This document shows, in pieces, positions 25,139-34,112 of a stretch of 35,619 nucleotides of DNA (positions within the stretch are counted from its first letter, which is position 1; every line of letters begins with the position of its first letter). Position numbers and translations under genes: made by a program. Origin of the DNA: JBBRXJ01 sp038248505 (GTDB lineage: Bacteria > Bacteroidota > Bacteroidia > Bacteroidales > JBBRXJ01); NCBI GenBank assembly GCA_038248505.1, contig JBBRXJ010000033.1, positions 1 through 35,619 of the forward strand, given 5' to 3'. The notes beneath the pieces were generated by a model that was not told the origin of the DNA, ran no database searches, and saw nothing but the letters and a program-made list of their open reading frames with translations.

Positions 25139-27163
25139 ATGAAACACGAAAAAAGTAAGAAACCCACTGTTATTAAACCAAGTTCAGTTGAATTTACTAA
25201 TCAACAAGTTTGGGTTTATTTATTGCCAATTTTATTGATTAGCTTGATCGTTTATTTTCCTTCTTTTAAAGGAGAGCTCATTAACTGGGATGATTTAGGT
25301 TATGTAAATGAAAACCCTTTTAAAGTTGGCTTGGATTTGAAAGCGATTTTTAGTACCTATTGGATGGCTAATTATCATCCTTTAACAATGTTGAGTTATT
25401 CAATTGAGTATAAATTTTTCGGTCTCTCGGCATTTGGTTATCATGCAGTAAGTATTTTTTTACATTTAATAAATACTTCTTTGGTGTTTTATTTTATCTT
25501 GTTATTACTAAATAATCGTATTATTCCTACAGTAATTGTTTCTACACTTTTTGCAATTCACCCTATGCACGTTGAGTCTGTTGCATGGATATCTGAACGT
25601 AAGGATCTTTTATATACCCTATTCTTTTTTGCATCTGCAATAGCTTATATAAAGTTTTTAAATAATAGAAAAGCATCAGTGTATGTTATTTCAATTTTAT
25701 TATTTATTTTTTCATTGTTCTCTAAAGGGCAGGCAGTAACGCTACCTATTATACTTTTGGCTATTGATTATATTAGGAATCGTAAATTTAATTTTGCTTT
25801 GCTGCTTGAAAAATTACCATTTTTTATATTATCTTTAATTTTCGGTATCGTTGCAGTATACGCACAGGAGTCAAAACAGGCCATGAGCACAGCTCCAATC
25901 TCAGGTATTAGTAATTTATTTTTCGGATTCTATAGTTTGGTCATTTATATATTTAAAGCAATTGTTCCTACAGGATTATCAGGTGTTCATCCCTATCCAT
26001 TACTTAAGGGTTTTACTGCTTTTTTGGCTTATCTTAGTCCGATAATTGTTTTTGCTTGTTTCTATATTTTTTGGAAAAAAATTAAAACAAATAAGGAAAT
26101 TATTTTTGGATGGTTTTTTTTCTTAGTAAATATATTTTTACTATTAAAGTTTGCACCCGTTGGTGATGCTCTTATTGCAGAGCGATATACCTATGTTGCC
26201 TATTTGGGATTATTTTTGATTATAGGTGTTTATTCAGAAGAGTTATTTAAAAAATATGGTAATCCTATTATATATTTTTTGCTTACGATTTTTATATTGT
26301 TTGGTTTTCTGACACATCAACGTATAAAAGTTTGGAATAATAGTCTTTCTTTTTGGACGGATATTATTCATACCTATCCTGATTATTGGCGTGCCTATGG
26401 CTCAGCTGGGGATATATATGAAAGTAAAGGAGACTATATGAAAGCCTATGAATATTTTGGCCAAGCAGCTAAAAATGCTAAAGGAACAAGTGCTGCTGAT
26501 ATGGAAAACACTTTTCTTATTAAAAGAGCATATTTGAATGCAACACACTTAAACATTCTAAGTGATTTGCAATTAGATATTTCACAATTGTGGGCATCAA
26601 AAAATGTTAGTCAAAGTTTATCTACAGATATTGGAGTGATTTGGTATAAAGCCGGACGAAATGATTCGGCCTTAAATGCATTTAATATTGCTTTTTTAAA
26701 GGGTCCAAGTTCCTCAAGATTGTTTTATTTGAGAGGTTTGGCTAAATCAACTCCTGCAGTTGCATTATATGAAAGTGCGCTAGCTGATTTTACTAATGCG
26801 TTACAGATAGACTCTAATTATACTGACGCATTGTGGCAGAGGGCTGTTTTACTTACTGATATTTTTAATAGGCATGATGAAGCTTTATTTGGTTTTAATA
26901 AGATTTTGAAGATAGATCCCAATCATCAGGATGCAAGAATAAATATTGGTGTGGTATATTATAAGAAAGCCAATTATGATTCTTGTATTTATATTTACAA
27001 TTCACTATTAGCCAAGAATGTTAATCAAGGAAGGCTTTACTATTTAAGAGGTTTAGCACTATTAATGAAAAATAAATATAAGGAGGCTCAACAGGATTTT
27101 ATTAAAGCCAAGTCTTTAGGAACAGCAGTAAGTGATGAATTGATGAGTATGACTCAAAGATAA
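25139..27163 (+). CDS. TMTC-like membrane glycosyltransferase with C-terminal TPR repeats
   Basis: The 674-residue protein has about 10 membrane helices up to residue about 400, then tetratricopeptide repeats to the end. The first loop holds D51-D52 in INWDDLGYVNENP. It is followed by NYHPLTMLSYSIEYKFFG and FAIHPMHVESVAWISERKDL. These are the motifs of the TMTC group of protein O-mannosyltransferase-like GT-C proteins and their many bacterial relatives. TPR-like units are visible around YEYFGQAAKNAK, YESALADFTNALQID, ALFGFNKILKIDPN and EAQQDFIKAKSLG. Substrate is unknown; TPRs could recruit acceptor proteins. It is divergent from the GT-C-like gene at 23423 and its stop is 2 nt from the apbE stop. 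Confidence 0.85.
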   Translation: MKHEKSKKPTVIKPSSVEFTNQQVWVYLLPILLISLIVYFPSFKGELINWDDLGYVNENPFKVGLDLKAIFSTYWMANYHPLTMLSYSIEYKFFGLSAFGYHAVSIFLHLINTSLVFYFILLLLNNRIIPTVIVSTLFAIHPMHVESVAWISERKDLLYTLFFFASAIAYIKFLNNRKASVYVISILLFIFSLFSKGQAVTLPIILLAIDYIRNRKFNFALLLEKLPFFILSLIFGIVAVYAQESKQAMSTAPISGISNLFFGFYSLVIYIFKAIVPTGLSGVHPYPLLKGFTAFLAYLSPIIVFACFYIFWKKIKTNKEIIFGWFFFLVNIFLLLKFAPVGDALIAERYTYVAYLGLFLIIGVYSEELFKKYGNPIIYFLLTIFILFGFLTHQRIKVWNNSLSFWTDIIHTYPDYWRAYGSAGDIYESKGDYMKAYEYFGQAAKNAKGTSAADMENTFLIKRAYLNATHLNILSDLQLDISQLWASKNVSQSLSTDIGVIWYKAGRNDSALNAFNIAFLKGPSSSRLFYLRGLAKSTPAVALYESALADFTNALQIDSNYTDALWQRAVLLTDIFNRHDEALFGFNKILKIDPNHQDARINIGVVYYKKANYDSCIYIYNSLLAKNVNQGRLYYLRGLALLMKNKYKEAQQDFIKAKSLGTAVSDELMSMTQR

Positions 27164-27165
27164 AA

Positions 27166-28164
27166 TTACTGGTCAATTTTATCTTTTAAACCAGGATTAA
27201 TTTCAATGCAATATTTTCCTGCTGAGTCAGAATAAATAAAGTATGCATCGAGTTTATTTTTGCGTACCATTTCTCTAGATTTCTCAAGCCCCCTAACCAT
27301 ACATGCCGTTGCAAAAGCATCAGCAGTAGCACAATCGTTAGCAATGATGGTAACACTTAATAAGTTTTGATGTGCAGGTTTGCCTGTTTTAGGATCAATG
27401 GTGTGTGTGTATTTTACTCCATCTTTTACATAGAATTTTCGATAATTACCAGAGGTAGCCAATGATTTTCCTGAAAGTGAAATAATAGTTTGTAAATCTT
27501 GACCAGGAACGTTACCTTCAATAGGCTTATCAACGCCCACTTTCCATGCAACACCTTTGCTGTTTACACCTTGGGTTCTAATTTCGCCGCCCACTTCAAC
27601 AAGATAATTTTCAATACCTTCTTTATTGAAAAACTCGGCAATTAAATCAGTTGTATAACCCTGAGCGATTCCATTAACATCAATAATAACATTAGGATTA
27701 GCTTTAAATAGTTTATTGCCTATGATTTTAATTTTATCATAACCTACATATTGAAGAAGTGAATCAACATTTACTAAATCAGAATCGGAATGTTTTGCAG
27801 TACCGAAACCATAAGCATTCACTAGAGGTCCTACTGTTATATCAAAAGCGCCATCGCTGAGTTTATTAATTTCGAGTGAGCGACGAATCGTTTTTAATAG
27901 ATGTATGTTTAGAAAAACATTGGAATCGTTTCTGTTTATTCGAGAGATAAGGGAATTTGAGTCATAAATAGACATAGCATAATCAACAATATGCAAAAGG
28001 GAATCAATTTCCTTTGAGTAATTATGAAAGGACTTGCTCTGATATGTAATTTTAAATGTGGTTCCTTGAGCTAAACCACTAATTGATGTGTAATCTACAT
28101 TGTTTGAATTACAAGCAGTAAGCTGTAATAAAATGCAGAATAGAGAGGCTAATAGTATTCTCAT
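27166..28164 (-). CDS. apbE: FAD:protein FMN transferase (lipoprotein)
   Basis: ApbE attaches FMN through a phosphoester bond to Thr of target proteins such as NqrB and NqrC. The 332-residue product has a lipoprotein signal (LTAC, acylated C18), so it acts outside the cytoplasmic membrane. Family features are QGTTFKITYQ, GAFDITVGPLVNAYGFG, IIDVNGIAQGYTTD, LVEVGGEIRTQG, LATSGNYRKFY and YTHTIDPKTGKP. DCATADAFATACMV supplies the acidic and Thr metal-binding region. It is 12 nt behind nqrF as the last gene of the nqr operon, which directly indicates its substrates. Confidence 0.97.
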   Translation of the reverse strand: MRILLASLFCILLQLTACNSNNVDYTSISGLAQGTTFKITYQSKSFHNYSKEIDSLLHIVDYAMSIYDSNSLISRINRNDSNVFLNIHLLKTIRRSLEINKLSDGAFDITVGPLVNAYGFGTAKHSDSDLVNVDSLLQYVGYDKIKIIGNKLFKANPNVIIDVNGIAQGYTTDLIAEFFNKEGIENYLVEVGGEIRTQGVNSKGVAWKVGVDKPIEGNVPGQDLQTIISLSGKSLATSGNYRKFYVKDGVKYTHTIDPKTGKPAHQNLLSVTIIANDCATADAFATACMVRGLEKSREMVRKNKLDAYFIYSDSAGKYCIEINPGLKDKIDQ

Positions 28165-28176
28165 GAGAAATAATAA

Positions 28177-29433
28177 TTAACCACCAAAATCGTCAAAAGC
28201 AATCATTTCTTTAGGTACGCCAAGATTGTCAAGCATTTTTAATGCAGCATCATTCATTACAGGCGGCCCACAGAAGTAATATTCAATTTCTTCAGGTTCA
28301 TCTAATTTTGAGAGGTAATTATCAAAAAGTATTTTATGAATGAACCCTTGATACCCCGTCCATTTATCTTCAGTCATTGGTTCCGATAAGGCAATATTGA
28401 ATTTAAAGTTAGGAAATTCCTTTTCAAGCGCTCTGAATTCATCTTCATAAAATACTTCACGCTTTGAGCGAGCACCATACCAGAAGCTAATTTTACGTTT
28501 TGATTTCTCTGTTTTTAATAAATGAAAAATATGACTGCGTAAAGGGGCCATACCCGCACCACCACCAATATATATCATTTCGCGCTCTGTATCTTTAATA
28601 AAGAATTCGCCATAAGGACCACTCATCATTATTTTATCGCCCGATTTTAAGCTAAAAATATATGAAGAACATATACCGGAATTAACATCCATAAATTTTT
28701 TCTTAGCACCATCCCATGGTGGGGTTGCAATACGAACATTAAGTTTAACCAATTTTCCTTCAGCAGGGTAAGTAGCCATGGAGTAGGCGCGGAAGGTTTC
28801 TTCAGGATTTTGCATGTGTAAATTCCATAGACCAAATTTATCCCAATCTCCTTGGTATTCTTTTTCTATATTAATATCTTTTGAAAAATCAACATGACAA
28901 ATGGGAACGTCAATTTGAATATAGCCACCTGATTTGAAATGGAAATCAATATTATCAGGTATTTTAACAATAAATTCTTTAATAAAAGTGGCTACGTTTT
29001 TGTTTGAGATTACAGTGCCTTCAAACTTTTTCACGCCTAATATTTCTTCAGGTACTTTTATTATTAAATTTTCTTTTACTTTTACTTGACATCCTAATCT
29101 CCAATGATTTTGACGTTCGCGACGAGTAAAGAATCCTGTTTCGGTTGGTAATATTTCGCCTGCCCCTTCAAAAACTTGGCATTTACACATACCGCACGTA
29201 CCACCCCCGCCGCATGCTGATGGTAGATAAATATTGTTATTTGCTAAAGTACTAAGTAATGTTGAACCAGGATCAACTTCTAAATCGTTTTCATTTATCT
29301 TAATTTGAACTTTACCCTTTTGAGTTAATTTTGTTTTAGCATATAATAGTAGTGCTACTAAAACAAGAATGATTAGCAAAAAGATAAGAATGCTAAGCAG
29401 TACAACCGATATTTTTGAAGATAGAAAAATCAT
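28177..29433 (-). CDS. nqrF: Na+-translocating NADH:quinone reductase subunit F
   Basis: NqrF is the NADH-oxidising entry subunit. The 418-residue product has one N-terminal membrane helix (about 8-31) and a ferredoxin domain whose 2Fe-2S ligands are C74, C80, C83 and C115. The FAD-binding domain has RAYSMATYPAEG, and SGPYGEFFI leads into it. The NADH-binding domain has IYIGGGAGMAPLRSH, YGARSKREVFY and YYFCGPPVMN. It ends with the characteristic FDDFGG. Length matches the family. The gene is 12 nt after nqrE and 12 nt before apbE. Confidence 0.98.
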   Translation of the reverse strand: MIFLSSKISVVLLSILIFLLIILVLVALLLYAKTKLTQKGKVQIKINENDLEVDPGSTLLSTLANNNIYLPSACGGGGTCGMCKCQVFEGAGEILPTETGFFTRRERQNHWRLGCQVKVKENLIIKVPEEILGVKKFEGTVISNKNVATFIKEFIVKIPDNIDFHFKSGGYIQIDVPICHVDFSKDINIEKEYQGDWDKFGLWNLHMQNPEETFRAYSMATYPAEGKLVKLNVRIATPPWDGAKKKFMDVNSGICSSYIFSLKSGDKIMMSGPYGEFFIKDTEREMIYIGGGAGMAPLRSHIFHLLKTEKSKRKISFWYGARSKREVFYEDEFRALEKEFPNFKFNIALSEPMTEDKWTGYQGFIHKILFDNYLSKLDEPEEIEYYFCGPPVMNDAALKMLDNLGVPKEMIAFDDFGG

Positions 29434-29445
29434 AATTCTTTTGCA

Positions 29446-30063
29446 TTAAAGTTTGATACCCATAAATGCCATAAATGCGATACCCATAATACCTGTTATT
29501 ATAAAGGTAATACCTAGCCCTTTTAGAGGAGCCGGAACGTTTGAATAACGAAGCTTTTCGCGTATAGCAGCAATGCCAACAATGGCCAAAAACCAACCAA
29601 TACCACTGCCAATTGAAAAGGCGGTAACTTGCAATACATTTTCATATTCACGTTCTTGCATAAATAACGCGCCTCCCAAAATAGCACAATTTACAGCTAT
29701 AAGTGGTAAGAAAATGCCGAGAGATGAATACAGAGGCGGAAAAAATTTCTCTATAATCATTTCAAGTAATTGTACAATACAAGCGATAAGTGCAATAAAA
29801 ATAATAAAACTTAAAAAACCTAGATCTACATCGGCAAAGCTTTCGCTAATCCAAACTAATGATCCGGGTTTAAGTAAGTATTTTTCCAATAAAAAATTTG
29901 CAGGAACGGTAATAAACAAAACAAAAGTTACAGCTATGCCAAGTCCTGCAGATGTTTTAACCGTTTTTGATACGGCTAAAAAAGAACACATACCCAAGAA
30001 ATAGGCAAATATCATGTTGTCGATAAAAATCGACTTAACAAAAATGTTTAGTAATTCTTCCAT
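29446..30063 (-). CDS. nqrE: Na+-translocating NADH:quinone reductase subunit E
   Basis: NqrE is a six-helix membrane subunit that, with NqrD, forms the site of an iron centre inside the membrane. The 205-residue product contains FVKSIFIDNMIFAYFLGMCSFLAVSK, with the conserved Cys at residue 26 in GMC. FLPLIAVNCAILGGALFM carries the second conserved Cys in VNCAILG. Size and pattern are standard. It starts 5 nt after nqrD and is followed by nqrF after 12 nt. Confidence 0.97.
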   Translation of the reverse strand: MEELLNIFVKSIFIDNMIFAYFLGMCSFLAVSKTVKTSAGLGIAVTFVLFITVPANFLLEKYLLKPGSLVWISESFADVDLGFLSFIIFIALIACIVQLLEMIIEKFFPPLYSSLGIFLPLIAVNCAILGGALFMQEREYENVLQVTAFSIGSGIGWFLAIVGIAAIREKLRYSNVPAPLKGLGITFIITGIMGIAFMAFMGIKL

Positions 30064-30068
30064 AACAA

Positions 30069-30716
30069 TTATTTCGATTCGATGAGTTGTTTGTTGTATG
30101 CTCTATGTATCCATATTATTATGCCGAGGGTGATAAGCGCCAAAGGGGGTAAAATGATGAGACCATTATTTACATACCCTGTTTCATATAAGCCTAGTTT
30201 TTGCATCACTGGATATCCCCATAATTCGCCAAAGCCTAAGAGTTCTCTAAAAAAGGCGACAATTAATAAAATTAATCCATAGCCAACACCGTTTCCAAAT
30301 CCATCTAAGAAGGAAGGCCATGGTTTGTTTGCCATTGCAAATGCTTCAAGGCGTCCCATTAAAATACAATTTGTGATGATTAAGCCAACAAAAACCGATA
30401 ATTGTTTGCTCACATCGTATACAAACGCTTTAAGGATTTGGTCAACAAGAATTACCAAAACCGAAATAACCGTTAGCTGAACAATGATTCGAATGCGCGG
30501 GGGAATATAATCACGAATTGCTGCAATAACAAAATTTGAAAAGGCCGTAACAATAATAACTGAAAGCGCCATAACAAAAGCAGGTTTCATTTTAACGGTT
30601 ACTGCTAATGAAGAACAAATACCAAGTACTTGAACCAAAATTGGGTTATCAAGTATTAGCGGCTTTGAGAGCAGCTTTAGGTTTTTTGCCGAAAACAATA
30701 CTTCTTTCTCTGCCAT
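30069..30716 (-). CDS. nqrD: Na+-translocating NADH:quinone reductase subunit D
   Basis: NqrD is the paralogue of NqrE with inverted topology. The 215-residue product has six hydrophobic helices and the motifs NPILVQVLGICSSLAVTVKMK and FVGLIITNCILMGRLEAFAM. The cysteines in GICSSLAVT and TNCILMG are the ones expected to bind the intramembrane iron centre. The start is 1 nt behind the nqrC stop, and nqrE follows by 5 nt, which is consistent with coupled translation of a stoichiometric complex. Confidence 0.97.
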   Translation of the reverse strand: MAEKEVLFSAKNLKLLSKPLILDNPILVQVLGICSSLAVTVKMKPAFVMALSVIIVTAFSNFVIAAIRDYIPPRIRIIVQLTVISVLVILVDQILKAFVYDVSKQLSVFVGLIITNCILMGRLEAFAMANKPWPSFLDGFGNGVGYGLILLIVAFFRELLGFGELWGYPVMQKLGLYETGYVNNGLIILPPLALITLGIIIWIHRAYNKQLIESK

Positions 30717-30717
30717 A

Positions 30718-31422
30718 TTACTTCTTGTTTTTCAGTAAATATTCTTTATAAGGGAGCAAACAATCTGATATCATAGCTTGTACGCCAACACTCGTTATTG
30801 TAGCACCAGAGATACTATTAATTTCATGTTTACTATTTGGATCAGCACCTACTTTTAATACACGGATTGTTTCAAGTTTTCCCTGTTCATCAAAAATCTG
30901 TTTGCCAATAAATTGATTTTGAAATTTATCAGTTGTTATCTCGGCACCTAATCCTGGTGTTTCTGATTTATGATCATAGGTGGTACCATAAACAGTATTA
31001 AAATCGTCTTTTAATGAGATGTATCCATAAATAACACCCCACAAACCTTTACCGCGCAAAGGGAAAATATATGCTTTAGAGTTACTATCAGGTGATCCGA
31101 CAAAGACAGGCAGATTGCGTAATTCAAGTGGTTTCTTTAATTCATTTTTTAGGTTTACTGAAAAAGCATCAAGCCCCTCAACTTTCAGTCCTTTCGAATT
31201 GATAACAAAACTCTCTGTAATAATTTTTTTATACATACTCTCAGCATCCTTGGCTGATACTTTAATATTTAAAGAGGCCAAAATATATTGCTTCTTCTCT
31301 AGTTCAATGTTTTTTTCTTGTGCAGGTTGTAATAAAATGGCTGCAGAAGATAAGAGCAACGCAATTACTATCACCAGAATGGAAGAAAAAATAAACGTAT
31401 AATTATTGCTAAAATCCTTCAT
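30718..31422 (-). CDS. nqrC: Na+-translocating NADH:quinone reductase subunit C
   Basis: NqrC carries a covalent FMN on the outer face of the membrane. The 234-residue product has one N-terminal helix (about 9-32) and a periplasmic FMN-binding domain with GKGLWGVIYGY and HKSETPGLGAEI. The flavinylation site is SGATIT at 205-210, with T208 the expected acceptor. The usual Asp three residues before the Ser of the Dxx(S/T)GAT motif is Asn here (N202, codon AAT). The NqrB site in this operon keeps the Asp. Everything else looks normal. Gaps to nqrB and nqrD are 4 and 1 nt. Confidence 0.96.
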   Translation of the reverse strand: MKDFSNNYTFIFSSILVIVIALLLSSAAILLQPAQEKNIELEKKQYILASLNIKVSAKDAESMYKKIITESFVINSKGLKVEGLDAFSVNLKNELKKPLELRNLPVFVGSPDSNSKAYIFPLRGKGLWGVIYGYISLKDDFNTVYGTTYDHKSETPGLGAEITTDKFQNQFIGKQIFDEQGKLETIRVLKVGADPNSKHEINSISGATITSVGVQAMISDCLLPYKEYLLKNKK

Positions 31423-31426
31423 TTTA

Positions 31427-32617
31427 TTAAGCTATTTGACGGTTTCTTTTCATTCGCCGTTTAATATTTGATTGAATAACTATATAATCAATAAGCGGAG
31501 CAAAAATGTTCATGAGTAGAATAGATAACATCATACCTTCAGGATATGCTGGATTAAGTACACGAATTAAAATAGCGAAAGCCCCAATTAAAAATCCGTA
31601 AATCCATTTTCCGGTATTCGTTTGAGTGCCTGTAACCGGATCTGTAGCCATAAATATAGCTCCAAACAAAAAGCCGCCCATTAGTAAGTGCATATATGCA
31701 GGCAATTCCATAAAAGGATTTACCGCTACAAGATTTAAAAGTAAACCAAAAGCTAAGGCTCCAAGTATTGTTGAAAGCATTATTCTCCAATTAGCTATTC
31801 CGGTTATAAGGAGAAAAACAGCACCTAATATAATTGCGAACTTAGAGGTTTCTCCTATGCTGCCAGGAATAAAGCCAAAGAACATATCCGCAATAGTAGT
31901 AGATTCACCAAGGCCATTGGTAAATGCCATTTTATAATTAGCAGCTTGTGATAAGAGAGTTGCACCGGAGTATCCGTCAATAATGCCTGTGCCAGAGGTA
32001 AGTCCTGAGGTCCATACAATATCACCAGACATATATGCAGGGTAGGCAAAGAATAGAAAAGCCCGGGTGAGCAGAGCTGGATTAACAATATTCATACCCG
32101 TTCCGCCAAAAACTTCTTTTCCAATAATTACGGCAAATGCGGTAGAAATGGCAACCATCCAGAGTGGTACATCGGGTGGCATAACAAGTGGAATTAGCAT
32201 GCCGGTAACTAAGAATCCTTCATTTACTTCGTGCCCGCGTAGTTGAGCCGAGATGAACTCGATGGTTAATCCTGTAACGTAACTAACTACTATTATTGGC
32301 ACTACTTTTAGAATTCCGTATAAGAATATTGCCCAAGTTGTGGTCTCTGCTAATGCTAGTTGGCCTGTAGCTTGATAGTACTGGTAGCCAACATTGTACA
32401 TTCCTGCTAATAAAGTAGGAAGTAATGCAATAATAACAAAGGTCATGGTTCGCTTCATGTCAATGGAATCTCGAATGTGCGCACCTGTTGTTGTTACTTT
32501 GTTGGGAACAAACAAAAAGGTTTCAAAGGCATCAAAAGTTGAGTGTAACTTTTCGAGTTTGCCTCCCTTCTGAAAGTTTGGTTTTACTTTATCTAAATAA
32601 TTTCTTAGCCAATTCAT
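31427..32617 (-). CDS. nqrB: Na+-translocating NADH:quinone reductase subunit B
   Basis: NqrB is the large membrane subunit thought to hold the Na+ path and a covalent FMN. The 396-residue product has about 10 helices and the segment HIRDSIDMKRTMT near the N-terminus. GGTGMNIVNPALLTRAFLFFAYP and a canonical flavinylation motif DGYSGAT (D214 to T220) follow. ATDPVTGTQTNTGKWIYGF lies near the C-terminus. Length is typical for the Bacteroidota form. The gene is 12 nt after nqrA and 4 nt before nqrC. Confidence 0.97.
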   Translation of the reverse strand: MNWLRNYLDKVKPNFQKGGKLEKLHSTFDAFETFLFVPNKVTTTGAHIRDSIDMKRTMTFVIIALLPTLLAGMYNVGYQYYQATGQLALAETTTWAIFLYGILKVVPIIVVSYVTGLTIEFISAQLRGHEVNEGFLVTGMLIPLVMPPDVPLWMVAISTAFAVIIGKEVFGGTGMNIVNPALLTRAFLFFAYPAYMSGDIVWTSGLTSGTGIIDGYSGATLLSQAANYKMAFTNGLGESTTIADMFFGFIPGSIGETSKFAIILGAVFLLITGIANWRIMLSTILGALAFGLLLNLVAVNPFMELPAYMHLLMGGFLFGAIFMATDPVTGTQTNTGKWIYGFLIGAFAILIRVLNPAYPEGMMLSILLMNIFAPLIDYIVIQSNIKRRMKRNRQIA

Positions 32618-32629
32618 TATAAAAAAATG

Positions 32630-33982
32630 TTAGGTCATTTCTGTGATCATCATATCAATTCCACGGCGAAGTATCTGCTGAACATCTGTCTTTGAAGTGC
32701 ATACAAATTCGCATAAAGCAAGATCTTCTTCTACTAATTCATAAATACCTAGATTCTCCATCATCTCAATATCTTCAGCAAGTATTGATTTTATTAATTG
32801 CACGGGTAGTATGTCCATGGGTAGTACTTTTTCATATTCGCCAGTCATTACATAAGCACGTCTTCCGCCATTGAGATTGGTGTCGAGATGATATTCACCC
32901 CCGGGGTTTAACCATGAAAAGTAACTTCTAGATAAACTAAAACGATCAAAGCCGGGTAGCGCCCATCCAATAAAGCGAGAATGATGACCTTCTGGTAAAA
33001 TGGTTATCTGATTATCAAAGAATCCAAGATGTCCATTTGCACTTATATTACTACCTGTTAATGCGTTTCCCGAAATATATCGTAATTCCCCTTTTTTTAT
33101 ATTTTCATGAATCAAATTAGCGATGTTAGCCCCATTAATTATTTTAAAATACTTTGCAATTTTAACTTCGGACCCGCATAATGCAATTGTTTTGGATGCA
33201 TCGTAAATTCCTTTTAAAAACAGTTTGCCAAGCATAACTACTTCTTGAGGAGCAATGGTCCAAACAACATCTCCTTTATTGATTGGGGCTATATGGTGTA
33301 TTTGCACACCTACATTGCCTGTTGGGTGTGGCCCGCTAAAATGATGCAGTTCAATACCTTTTGCCTCAGTTATTGCTTTAGCTGCTGGGTATGAAATATC
33401 TATACTTAAATGTACTTTTCCTTTAGTTAGTTTTCGCAATGCATTAATTCCGTACTGAAATTCTTTCTCTAATCCTCGTAAACAAAAATCAACATCAGGG
33501 CCAAGCGGAGCAGTGTCAAAACCAGAAATGAAGATATCGCGTGGTGTGAGATTGGGATTCGCAATGATATTGAAAGGACGGCTATGGAGATAAGGCCATA
33601 CCCCACTATCTAACATTAATTTAATAATTGATTCGCGGTTAGCGGTATGTAGGTCTAAAATTGAAAATTGCTGATATTGTATGTCATGATCCGCTTTAAC
33701 GATAATTTCTTGTAGGCTTCTTTTTTCGCCCCGGTTTATAGCAGTTACTACGCCACTAACGGGAGAACAGAATTGTATTTCAGGTTGTTTCTTATCGAAA
33801 AATAAGCAAGTACCCGCCTTAACAAAATCATTTACGGCCACTGCCGGTTTAGGGGTAATCCCAAAAAAATCAATAGGTTTTACTGAGTATGTTTCAGATT
33901 GAGTGGCTTTTATGCCAACCTTGTCTGCTTTCCCTTTTATTCGGATGTTTAATCCTCTGCGTAATTTGATAACTTTGTACAT
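32630..33982 (-). CDS. nqrA: Na+-translocating NADH:quinone reductase subunit A
   Basis: NqrA is the cytoplasmic-face subunit of the complex. I start at the ATG at 33980-33982 (MYKVIKLRRGLNIRIKGKAD). The open frame continues 9 nt to a TTG, but that gives no better N-terminus. The 450-residue protein has FFGITPKPAVAVNDFVKAG and SPVSGVVTAINRGEKRSLQEIIV, which is the biotinyl/lipoyl-like fold. FISGFDTAPLGPDVD, GVQIHHIAPI and RYISGNALTGSNIS follow, and the C-terminus has the C-containing CEFVCTSKTDVQ segment. As first gene of nqrABCDEF-apbE it fixes the operon's promoter to the 130 nt shared with the divergent plug gene. Confidence 0.97.
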   Translation of the reverse strand: MYKVIKLRRGLNIRIKGKADKVGIKATQSETYSVKPIDFFGITPKPAVAVNDFVKAGTCLFFDKKQPEIQFCSPVSGVVTAINRGEKRSLQEIIVKADHDIQYQQFSILDLHTANRESIIKLMLDSGVWPYLHSRPFNIIANPNLTPRDIFISGFDTAPLGPDVDFCLRGLEKEFQYGINALRKLTKGKVHLSIDISYPAAKAITEAKGIELHHFSGPHPTGNVGVQIHHIAPINKGDVVWTIAPQEVVMLGKLFLKGIYDASKTIALCGSEVKIAKYFKIINGANIANLIHENIKKGELRYISGNALTGSNISANGHLGFFDNQITILPEGHHSRFIGWALPGFDRFSLSRSYFSWLNPGGEYHLDTNLNGGRRAYVMTGEYEKVLPMDILPVQLIKSILAEDIEMMENLGIYELVEEDLALCEFVCTSKTDVQQILRRGIDMMITEMT

Positions 33983-34112
33983 GTTTTTCAAAAATAATGC
34001 TATTGTAAAACTAAATAATATTTAGCACCGTTTTAAAAATAACAGTATAAATAAAAATGATATATGTCATTTATTAAGCGATTTTAATTTAATCTGCATT
34101 TAAACTATTATA

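Noticed and set aside
29573..30004. A 143-codon frame antisense to nqrE
   Set aside because: It has low-complexity Lys/Pro/Ile composition and lies fully inside nqrE. No independent signal was seen.
33989..33996. TATTTTTG on the minus strand just before nqrA as a -7 promoter box
   Set aside because: It matches the consensus but ends only 6 nt before the ATG, which would give an almost leaderless transcript. It is probably chance in AT-rich DNA.
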